DNA from: Crocinitomicaceae bacterium
GTDB lineage: Bacteria > Bacteroidota > Bacteroidia > Flavobacteriales_D > Crocinitomicaceae
DNA length: 33,585 nt
Direction: 5' to 3'
Assembly (NCBI GenBank): GCA_029247685.1
Contig: JAQWKT010000005.1
Location: 1-33,585, forward strand
The stretch's first letter is position 1. Every line of letters begins with the position of its first letter. Positions 23,962 through 30,623 of the stretch are shown here, one piece after another. The notes beneath the pieces are model-generated. The model searched no databases and had not been told where the DNA came from. It worked only from the letters and a program-made list of their open reading frames with translations. The translations under genes were made by a program, and so were the position numbers.

Positions 23962-24969
23962 TTAACCTCCAATAGCAATCATGCTTCGGTTTTTAGAATG
24001 CCTTTTCTCATTGCTAAAAGACTTATTGGTATTCATTCCATTTCTTATTTTCTTTTTCATTAGAACCGATTTTTGAATAACCCCTTCAATTGATTTTCCT
24101 GCTCTTAATTGTGTTAAAAGATCATTTTCTTCCGAAGAAAACAAACAATTTTTCAATTGTCCATTAGCCGTTAAACGAAGCCTGTTGCAACTATCACAGA
24201 AAGGATTTGTAACAGTGCTAATAATAGCAAAGTTCCCCTTGTAATTGCTTACTTTATAATTTTTGGAAGTATCATTTGGCGCATCTTTTAAACGAATAAT
24301 GTTTGTTTTGGAAAATGCTTTAAAAGCACAGTCCATTATAGATGCGTAAGAAACCAGCTTGCTCATATCCCATTTATTTCCATTAAAAGGCATAAATTCA
24401 ATAAAGCGAACAACAATAGGCCAGTCTTTTGTTAAATTAATAAAATCAATAATTTCATTCTCGTTAAATCCTTTTATTAAAACGACATTTAACTTGACAT
24501 TAAAGCCCTCTTTAACCAATAAATGAATATTATCAAAAGCTCTTTTAAAGTCATTCCTTCGTGTAATATGTTTAAATTTTTCTGCGTCAAGAGAGTCTAA
24601 ACTTGCATTTATATTCCTTATTCCGTTTTCTTTTAAGGTTTCAATAAATCGATCTACTAAAATGGCATTTGTCGTAATTGATAATTCAACATTTAAACTT
24701 GCTAATTTTTTTAAAATCACACCAATGTCTTTTCTAATTAATGGTTCGCCTCCGGTTAGTCTTATTTTGGTTACGCCATTTCTTACAAAGGTGGAAGCTA
24801 TCTGATAGATTTCTTCATAAGTCATTATGTGGCTTCGTGGACTTAATGGAATGCCATGTTCAGGCATGCAATAGGTGCACCGAAGGTTACATCTTTCGAT
24901 AAGAGAAATTCTTAAATAAGAATGTTCTCTTTTGTAAGAATCAGTTAATATGTTGTTTTCTGTTTGCAT
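23962..24969 (-). CDS. moaA: GTP 3',8-cyclase MoaA
   Basis: MoaA is a radical-SAM enzyme that makes the first molybdenum cofactor intermediate from GTP. The 335 residues contain the SAM cluster cysteines 27, 31 and 34 (CNLRCTYCMPEHG), the GGEPL element (LTGGEPLIRKD), and the C-terminal cluster motif FCDSCNRLRLTANGQLKNCLF. The protein ends in IGG; the C-terminal Gly-Gly is needed for the second step in known MoaA proteins. It is the last gene of the minus-strand cofactor operon. Its ATG overlaps the stop of moaCB by one base (TAATG), and its stop faces the fdhF-type gene at a distance of 8 bp. Confidence 0.97.
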   Translation of the reverse strand: MQTENNILTDSYKREHSYLRISLIERCNLRCTYCMPEHGIPLSPRSHIMTYEEIYQIASTFVRNGVTKIRLTGGEPLIRKDIGVILKKLASLNVELSITTNAILVDRFIETLKENGIRNINASLDSLDAEKFKHITRRNDFKRAFDNIHLLVKEGFNVKLNVVLIKGFNENEIIDFINLTKDWPIVVRFIEFMPFNGNKWDMSKLVSYASIMDCAFKAFSKTNIIRLKDAPNDTSKNYKVSNYKGNFAIISTVTNPFCDSCNRLRLTANGQLKNCLFSSEENDLLTQLRAGKSIEGVIQKSVLMKKKIRNGMNTNKSFSNEKRHSKNRSMIAIGG

Positions 24970-25874
24970 TAATTGTGTCTGGCTCCCTTAAGAATCCCAA
25001 AAACATGAAGTACAGCAGGAAAGATAGCATCCATGGATTCTTTTGCCCCATTTGTTGAACCAGGCAATGCAAGTACAAGTGTTTTATTAATAGTACCCGC
25101 AATACTTCTAGACAGCATGGAATAAGGGGTTCTTTGTTGCCCATAAGCCCTAATTGCTTCTTCAATTCCTGGTATTTTACGATCAACAATGCCTTTTAAT
25201 GCCTCTGGAGTGACATCTCTTTTGGATAGTCCAGTTCCTCCGGTAAAAACAACCAAATCCACACCCTCTTCAACATAACTTAAAGTTTTTGCTTTTATCA
25301 AATCAACTTCATCTGGAATAACCTGATAATCGTGAATTTCAACGCCACATGTCTCCAGTTTATTTATAATTTCTTTTCCTGCTTTGTCTTCTTTTTTTCC
25401 TGCTGAAATGGTGTCAGAACAAACAACAACAGCAGCACGTAAATTATATTGATTTTTATAGTCGGATTTACCTCCTTTCTTTTTCAATAATTTTATTTGA
25501 TTAATTTCTATTCCTTTATCAATAGGCTTAAGCATATCATACATGTTTAATGCAACAATACTTGCGCCATGCATTGCCTCCACTTCTACCCCTGTTTTAT
25601 AAATGGTTTTGATGGTGCAAAGAACTTTAATTTCTAGCTCATTTATTTCATATTCAATCCCAGTAAATTCAATAGGAATTGGATGACAGTCGGGTAATAA
25701 TTCAGGGGTTTTTTTAACGCCTAAAAGGCCTGCAGCTTTACTCATCGCAAAGACATTTCCTTTTGGAACGAGATCCTTCTTAATAGCATCAATAGTTTCC
25801 GCTTTGGAAACCTTTACAATTGCTTGAGCAACAGCTATTCTTAGTGTGGAGTTTTTACTTGTAATATCTACCAT
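24969..25874 (-). CDS. moaCB: MoaC-MoaB fusion protein
   Basis: Two cofactor enzymes are joined in 301 residues. Residues 1 to about 140 are MoaC, the cyclic pyranopterin monophosphate synthase accessory unit: GLLGVKKTPELLPDCHPIPI (50s-60s) and EVEAMHGASIVALNMYDMLK with the catalytic-type Asp113 and Lys116. Residues about 145-301 are MoaB/MogA-like, which adenylates molybdopterin: VVVCSDTISAGKKEDKAG, the TGGTG loop (211-215) with LSKRDVTPEA, and LVLALPGSTNGAKESMDAI. Such fusions are known in Bacteroidota. It makes sense as a unit because MoaC works right after MoaA, whose gene follows with a one-base overlap. No part is missing. Confidence 0.95.
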   Translation of the reverse strand: MVDITSKNSTLRIAVAQAIVKVSKAETIDAIKKDLVPKGNVFAMSKAAGLLGVKKTPELLPDCHPIPIEFTGIEYEINELEIKVLCTIKTIYKTGVEVEAMHGASIVALNMYDMLKPIDKGIEINQIKLLKKKGGKSDYKNQYNLRAAVVVCSDTISAGKKEDKAGKEIINKLETCGVEIHDYQVIPDEVDLIKAKTLSYVEEGVDLVVFTGGTGLSKRDVTPEALKGIVDRKIPGIEEAIRAYGQQRTPYSMLSRSIAGTINKTLVLALPGSTNGAKESMDAIFPAVLHVFGILKGARHN

Positions 25875-25884
25875 TTTTTTATGT

Positions 25885-27393
25885 TTAGCTATTTACCTTC
25901 CATTGATGAGAGTCATCTTCGAAAAGTTCTTTTCCAAATACGGGTACATCCGCCTTTATTTCTTCTACAACATATTCTAGTGCTTTAAAAACTTCTTTTC
26001 TTCTAGGAGAGGAGACAAATACAAAAAGACATATTTCTCCCACTTTAACCTCACCAAGGCTATGATATATATGCATACAGCTTAATTTAAATTTTGAGAA
26101 GGTTGCCTCTCTTATTTCGTGAAACTTTTGATTGGCCATATCATTATATGCAGTATATTCAATGGCACGAATTGTTTTGCCTTTAATTTCATCGGCGCGA
26201 ACCTGACCTAAAAAAATATTGTGCGCTCCAATATCTGTTTTTGATTGATGCTTGGCTATTGATTCTCCTATAAAATCAGAAGAAATAGCGCCCTCTTTAA
26301 ATACGTTTTTAATTTTTGATGTTTTCATTGTTTTGTTTTTTAATTGCTTTAATAGAGCAGCAGCTCCATCACTTAGGCTATAACTTTTTTTTAAGCCGTT
26401 GTCTCTTAAAATTTGCACCGCATTTTTTGACCTTATTCCACTTTGACAAATGACTATAATGTCTTTTTTAGGGTTTATTTTATCAAGGCTTTTTGGAATC
26501 TCAATTAATGGGATTTGCTGATAGTTTTTAATATTAATCGTTGGTCTTTCATGTAAATCTCGAACATCAATAAAAATAGCATTGTCTTTTTTTAATGCAT
26601 CGTCAATAGAAAGAACAACAGAATCCTGCTGGCATTTTTGATGATCAATTTCCTTTAGGAGCATTTTTTTTATTTGGTCTATTTTTTTCTGATTTTTTTT
26701 AATAAAAAGCACTTGAGATTCATTTGTTTTAGAGTTATAGCAGTATAGCTGCCCTGAAAAAACACTGCCAATTTCCAGTATTATTTTTAGAACTTCGTTT
26801 GCCTGAAGGCTACCTATTATCCCAGGAAGTACGCCAATAACCCCAGTCTCTGAGCAGTTTGGCGCATCTCCTTTTAAAGGTGGGTCAGGAAATAAACAGC
26901 GGTAAGTAGGGCCACTTTGATAATTAAAAACAGACACCTGTCCCTCAAATTTATAAATCGATGCAAAAACAACAGGTTTATTAGATATAATAGAGGCATC
27001 ACAAATAAGATATCTAGATTCAAAGTTGTCGGTTCCATCTACAATAATATCGTATGCTTCAAATAGTTCTAATGCATTTGATAAGTCAAGTTTATGGGGA
27101 TATGTATGAATGGATATAGAGTCATTTAAATCTTCAAGTCTTTTTTTGGCGGCAATGGCTTTGTTTATTCCCAAACTTGATTTTCCATACAAAACTTGTC
27201 TTTGTAGGTTTGATTCTTCTACTACATCAAAGTCGATGATACCCAGAGTGCCAACACCAGCAGCAGCAAGATATTGAAGAGTCGGGCAACCAAGACCCCC
27301 TGCTCCAACCACAAGAACTTTTGCATTAGAAATTTTATTTTGGCCTTTTATTCCAATTTCATTAAGTGCTATATGTCTGCTATATCTTTTCAT
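25885..27393 (-). CDS. MoeB-rhodanese-MoaE three-domain fusion
   Basis: One 502-residue frame holds three units. Residues 1-245 are MoeB/ThiF-like, which adenylates MoaD: GAGGLG (31-35 region), DNFESRYLICDA, and Cys180 in APNCSETGVIG. The zinc CxxC pairs of E. coli MoeB are lacking (TYRC in place of CYRC). Residues about 255-352 are a rhodanese domain with active Cys316 in VICQSGIRSK. Residues about 356-500 are MoaE, the large molybdopterin synthase subunit, with FLGQVRADE, HSLGEVKVGE, and the two active-site-type lysines 480 and 488. MoaE normally begins with a start codon; here Met356 (26326-26328) lies behind an A-rich stretch, so MoaE might also be made separately from inside the gene. 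The moaD stop lies one base upstream. Confidence 0.92.
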   Translation of the reverse strand: MKRYSRHIALNEIGIKGQNKISNAKVLVVGAGGLGCPTLQYLAAAGVGTLGIIDFDVVEESNLQRQVLYGKSSLGINKAIAAKKRLEDLNDSISIHTYPHKLDLSNALELFEAYDIIVDGTDNFESRYLICDASIISNKPVVFASIYKFEGQVSVFNYQSGPTYRCLFPDPPLKGDAPNCSETGVIGVLPGIIGSLQANEVLKIILEIGSVFSGQLYCYNSKTNESQVLFIKKNQKKIDQIKKMLLKEIDHQKCQQDSVVLSIDDALKKDNAIFIDVRDLHERPTINIKNYQQIPLIEIPKSLDKINPKKDIIVICQSGIRSKNAVQILRDNGLKKSYSLSDGAAALLKQLKNKTMKTSKIKNVFKEGAISSDFIGESIAKHQSKTDIGAHNIFLGQVRADEIKGKTIRAIEYTAYNDMANQKFHEIREATFSKFKLSCMHIYHSLGEVKVGEICLFVFVSSPRRKEVFKALEYVVEEIKADVPVFGKELFEDDSHQWKVNS

Positions 27394-27394
27394 T

Positions 27395-27628
27395 TTATCC
27401 CCCTGAAAATGGTGGCAATAAGGCTATTTCCTCCCCATTTACCAAGTCTTCCTTGTTAACCATCTTTTTGTTTTGTGCAATTTGAAACTCCCTTCCTTTT
27501 AATCCAGGATGTTTATTAATGATTGCATCAATAAGCCCCCCTATTTTTTTATTCTCAATGTTTAACCTTTCCTCTTCAAGGCCAGTTATTTCAGCTAAAA
27601 GGCCAAAATATTTAATTGTTAATTTCAT
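27395..27628 (-). CDS. moaD: MoaD, small subunit of molybdopterin synthase
   Basis: A 77-residue ubiquitin-fold sulfur carrier that gives its C-terminal thiocarboxylate to MoaE. The start MKLTIKYFGLLAEITG, the VNKEDLVNGEEIALLPPFSGG end and the terminal Gly-Gly are all typical. The next gene downstream encodes both its activator (MoeB, rhodanese) and its partner (MoaE). The 5' end overlaps mobA by 17 bases. Confidence 0.95.
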   Translation of the reverse strand: MKLTIKYFGLLAEITGLEEERLNIENKKIGGLIDAIINKHPGLKGREFQIAQNKKMVNKEDLVNGEEIALLPPFSGG

Positions 27629-28193
27629 CTTTTAATGTTTTAAACTCATTAACGGTGTTTATATTTAATAGAAACGCATTTTCCTCCTTTTTCACAAATA
27701 CCTCTTTCGTTTTTAACTTCTTTGTCGCATGCATTAGTCTTCTTTCTCCTCTCTTTAATTGAGAAAGAAAATAAGGAGCCAGTCTTTTTTTATATAGCGC
27801 AATAAGTGGCATCCGGTTTTGTTCATTAATTAATTGAACTACCTCTTTATCCGGTTCATTGTTTTTTATAATAAGTTCTAATATCGAGGTTTGAACCAGT
27901 GGTATATCACAGCTAAGAACAAGGTTGTTTTCTGTTTTTGAATGTTTAAGCCCTGTATAGATTCCTGCGATTGGGCCAGAATTTAAAATCAGATCAGGAA
28001 TTGTTGTGCAATCATCAACCTGGTGGTCTTTATTTTTGCTAATAATTAGAATCTCGTCAACCAATGGTTTTATTGCGCAAACCACATGTTCTAAAAACGT
28101 TTTGTTGTTGTAAAGCAAGAGCGCCTTGTCCGAGCCCATTCTGGAGCTTTTCCCTCCAGCCAAAACAATTGCTGTTATGTTCTTTTTATTCAT
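27612..28193 (-). CDS. mobA: Molybdenum cofactor guanylyltransferase MobA
   Basis: MobA transfers GMP from GTP to molybdopterin, making the guanine dinucleotide cofactor used by the DMSO-reductase superfamily, which includes the FdhF-type enzyme in this window. The 193 residues open with AIVLAGGKSSRMGSDKALL (residues 9-26), the nucleotide-binding signature with the metal/GTP contacts, and continue with SGPIAGIYTGLKHS and LVLSCDIPLVQTS. This is normal MobA length. The start codon touches the stop of the TSUP gene with no gap, and the 3' end overlaps moaD. The presence of MobA supports a bis-MGD enzyme as end user rather than a xanthine-oxidase-type enzyme. Confidence 0.94.
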   Translation of the reverse strand: MNKKNITAIVLAGGKSSRMGSDKALLLYNNKTFLEHVVCAIKPLVDEILIISKNKDHQVDDCTTIPDLILNSGPIAGIYTGLKHSKTENNLVLSCDIPLVQTSILELIIKNNEPDKEVVQLINEQNRMPLIALYKKRLAPYFLSQLKRGERRLMHATKKLKTKEVFVKKEENAFLLNINTVNEFKTLKDEINN

Positions 28194-28937
28194 TTATACC
28201 ACAATTAATTTAATGGAGGCAAGAGCTAACACAAAAGCAAGAATGTACCTCAGTCTCCCTTCGTTTATTTTTTTACTACCCCAATAACTCCCTACAAAGC
28301 CACCAATAATGGCCAATCCAACTAAAACAAACATTTGGGGAGTAATTAAAAAACCACTAATCAAATGTCCAGCAAAACCCGCTGCTGAATTAACCCAAAT
28401 AAATAAGGCCGATACTGCTGCCGCCTCTTTAATGTTCCCCCAATGAAACAGTAAAATTATTGGCGTGAGAATAATCCCACCACCAATGCCAATCATGCCC
28501 GAAAAAAAACCAACAAAACACCCAAAAAACAAGCCTTGCCATAGTTTTATTTTTTTGCGATTTTCGCTTTTGTTTTTTATAAAATTTAGCATCTTAAATA
28601 TGGCAAAAACCAATAAAACACCCAATGTTTTTTTATAAAGCGATGGGTCTATTTCTATCATACTACCAAAAAAGGCAAAAGGAACAGAAGTTAATGCAAA
28701 AGGGTAAAAAAGAGAACTCTTAAAATTTCCAGATTTATAGAAATGATAAAATGCAATCCCTGCAACACATAAGTTTAGTAGAAGTGCGGTTGGTTTCATT
28801 ATTTGCGTAGAAAAAGAAAACAACGCCATCAGGGCTAGATATCCACTTGCACCACCATGACCCACACTAGCATATAAAAGAGACACTATTGGCAATAGCA
28901 AAAGAAAAATCCAGATGTTGCTCGTTTCTAAAATCAC
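28194..28937 (-). CDS. TSUP family (TauE/SafE) permease
   Basis: The 247 residues form a TSUP (DUF81, TauE/SafE) membrane protein with about eight spans in two repeats. Typical elements are SVGHGGASGYLALMALFS in the first repeat and FFSGMIGIGGGIILTPIILL in the second, with the Gly-rich turns that define the family. Known members carry sulfite, sulfoacetate or other small anions. In this position between the ModE-like regulator (4-base overlap) and mobA (no gap), it belongs to the cofactor operon. A role in taking up molybdate, or in moving sulfite or formate, is possible but not shown by the sequence. Confidence 0.85.
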   Translation of the reverse strand: MILETSNIWIFLLLLPIVSLLYASVGHGGASGYLALMALFSFSTQIMKPTALLLNLCVAGIAFYHFYKSGNFKSSLFYPFALTSVPFAFFGSMIEIDPSLYKKTLGVLLVFAIFKMLNFIKNKSENRKKIKLWQGLFFGCFVGFFSGMIGIGGGIILTPIILLFHWGNIKEAAAVSALFIWVNSAAGFAGHLISGFLITPQMFVLVGLAIIGGFVGSYWGSKKINEGRLRYILAFVLALASIKLIVV

Positions 28938-29272
28938 CCCAACTTGCTTTTTTTAATTTCTTTGTCTAAGTGTTTCCAGCAGCTTTCATTTATTTTTTCA
29001 AAGGTGACAATTAAAGAGTTACCATATTCAGTTAATACCGTTCCTCCTCCACTTTTGCCCCCAATATTTTTGATAACCACCTCTTTTTCTGCAATGGAAT
29101 TAACCGCATCAATAAGTCCCCATGCCTTTTTGTAAGACATCTTTAGTTTTTTGGCTGCTTTGCTAAGAGAGCCTGTTTCTTTTATTGCTTTTAAAAGCTG
29201 AACTCTCCCTTCGCCAAGCAATATTTTTCCGTTTGATTCAATCCAGATTTTACTTTTTATTTGATAAGCCAT
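28934..29272 (-). CDS. ModE-like winged-helix regulator without molybdate-sensing domain
   Basis: The 112 residues correspond to the N-terminal DNA-binding part of ModE. GRVQLLKAIKETGSLSKAAK and KLKMSYKKAWGLIDAVN (residues 22-58) form the LysR-like helix-turn-helix, and KSGGGTVLTEYGNSLI is the wing. Full ModE continues with two Mop/TOBE domains that bind molybdate; they are absent here. Such short versions are known and must sense Mo in another way or act constitutively. It starts 11 bp after the moeA stop and overlaps the TSUP gene by four bases (ATGA). The obvious target is the moeA promoter, where half sites like the E. coli ModE operator can be read. Confidence 0.88.
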   Translation of the reverse strand: MAYQIKSKIWIESNGKILLGEGRVQLLKAIKETGSLSKAAKKLKMSYKKAWGLIDAVNSIAEKEVVIKNIGGKSGGGTVLTEYGNSLIVTFEKINESCWKHLDKEIKKSKLG

Positions 29273-29283
29273 ATTAAGATTTA

Positions 29284-30456
29284 TTAGAGAAGTATTGCGT
29301 TAATCAAATCGCCTTTTACAATTTCTTTTGCATCGCTAGATAAATAAACCAGTGCATTTGCTATGGCAAAGGTGTGAAGCATCGAAGAGCTTTGCCCCTC
29401 TAGTATTTCAATCTTTCCTTCTTGATAAAACGCTTTTAAAAATTGAGCGCGATCGCCTTTTTTTAGATAATTTGAGTTAGAAGTTGCCTCAATTTGTTTT
29501 GGCTCATAGGAAGATTCGCCACACATTCGTTTTAAGTGTCTCAAAACATAAATATAAAAACAGCTAAGTGCCGCAGCTGGGTTGCCAGGTAATGCAAAAA
29601 TAAACGTGTGGTTGTTTTTGCCAAAGTAAAGGGGTTTGCCAGGCTTTTGCTTGATTTTATAAAACAACTCTTTGGTCTTTAGTTCCGTTAATGCTTTGCC
29701 AACATAATCGTAGTCTCCAACTGAAATCCCTCCTGAAACAATAACAATATCTTTGTTCTCTATGGTGTTTTTTAGAAGTTTAAGTGTAGAGTTATAGTCG
29801 TCCGGAACGTTATATGTTTCATTGTTTTGGTATCCATATTTATTAAGTGATACAGATAGCATTAGGGAGTTACTTTCATAAATTTGCCCATGTTTGAGTG
29901 ATTGGCCTGCGGCTACGAGTTCATTCCCGGTTGCTATAACAGCAATAGATGGTTTTTTGTAAACCTTTGCACTTGTTATTCCAAGGGTGGTAAGGAAACC
30001 AATTGCTGCGGGATTTAGTAGGGTTCCTTTTTTTAAGGCAATTTCTCCAATTTTACTTTGCTCCCCCAAAGGCCTTATGTTTGCTTGTAAAAGTGGATTG
30101 TTTTGCACTTCAATTTCTCGCTTATTTCTAATTACTTTTTCCTGCATCACCACACAATTTGCACTATCTGGTACTGCTGCGCCAGTAAAAATTCGAACGG
30201 CCTCTCCTTTTTTTAGAGTAGGATTTTTGGAATCGCCTGCTTGTATTTCTCCAATCAAAGAGTATTGATTAGAGTCATGCATGTTAATGGCATAACCATC
30301 CATTGCTGATTGTCTAAAAGGAGGCATATTGATTGGAGAAATAACATCTTCACTCAAGACAAATCCTTCGCCTTTAAGCAATGGTCTTTGTTCTGTTTTT
30401 TGATTTAAAGAAGAGTTTAAATCAATAATTTTTATGGCTTCTTCAACTGTTATCAA
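29284..30456 (-). CDS. moeA: Molybdopterin molybdotransferase MoeA
   Basis: MoeA inserts molybdate into adenylated molybdopterin. Its signatures are NMPPFRQSAMDGYAIN near residue 45-60, VSGGISVGDYDYVG in the middle and FIFALPGNPAAALSCFYIYV towards the end, with the C-terminal beta domain last. I place the start at the TTG at 30456 (MITVEEAIKII), giving 390 residues. The longer frame to 30480 adds eight residues, but its TTG is the end of a perfect TATATTTG -7 box and lies upstream of the expected transcript start. No early ATG exists. It is the first gene of the cofactor operon, followed by the ModE-like gene. Confidence 0.93.
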   Translation of the reverse strand: MITVEEAIKIIDLNSSLNQKTEQRPLLKGEGFVLSEDVISPINMPPFRQSAMDGYAINMHDSNQYSLIGEIQAGDSKNPTLKKGEAVRIFTGAAVPDSANCVVMQEKVIRNKREIEVQNNPLLQANIRPLGEQSKIGEIALKKGTLLNPAAIGFLTTLGITSAKVYKKPSIAVIATGNELVAAGQSLKHGQIYESNSLMLSVSLNKYGYQNNETYNVPDDYNSTLKLLKNTIENKDIVIVSGGISVGDYDYVGKALTELKTKELFYKIKQKPGKPLYFGKNNHTFIFALPGNPAAALSCFYIYVLRHLKRMCGESSYEPKQIEATSNSNYLKKGDRAQFLKAFYQEGKIEILEGQSSSMLHTFAIANALVYLSSDAKEIVKGDLINAILL

Positions 30457-30477
30457 TTCTAATTCGTTATGTCTAAC

Positions 30478-30485
30478 CAAATATA
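30478..30485 (-). promoter_or_regulatory. Putative -7 box TATATTTG of the cofactor operon
   Basis: TATATTTG on the minus strand fits TAnnTTTG in all fixed positions and lies 21 bases upstream of the chosen moeA start. No good -33 box is seen; that place is taken by a palindrome (30497-30515), as expected for a regulated promoter. Confidence 0.5.
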
Positions 30486-30515
30486 GCGATAAGATTTAAT
30501 CATATATAATGATTA
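30481..30515 (-). promoter_or_regulatory. ModE-operator-like half sites and palindrome upstream of moeA
   Basis: A perfect inverted repeat, TAATCAT-ATATA-ATGATTA, covers 30497-30515 (7-bp arms). On the minus strand it contains ATCATTATATA, and six bases after the palindrome comes ATCGCTATAT (30481-30490), which runs on as ATCGCTATATT. Both resemble the E. coli ModE half site as I remember it (ATCGnTATATA). A short ModE-like gene is second in the operon, so autoregulation is plausible. Confidence 0.5.
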
Positions 30516-30623
30516 CTCATTATTTAGAAAAAAATAAACCTCTGAAGTGTCTCTATCTTAATTAAAAACACTTATTATTTTTAATAAAGTCTAATACTTT
30601 TTTTAAATTCAATAAAAAAAAGC

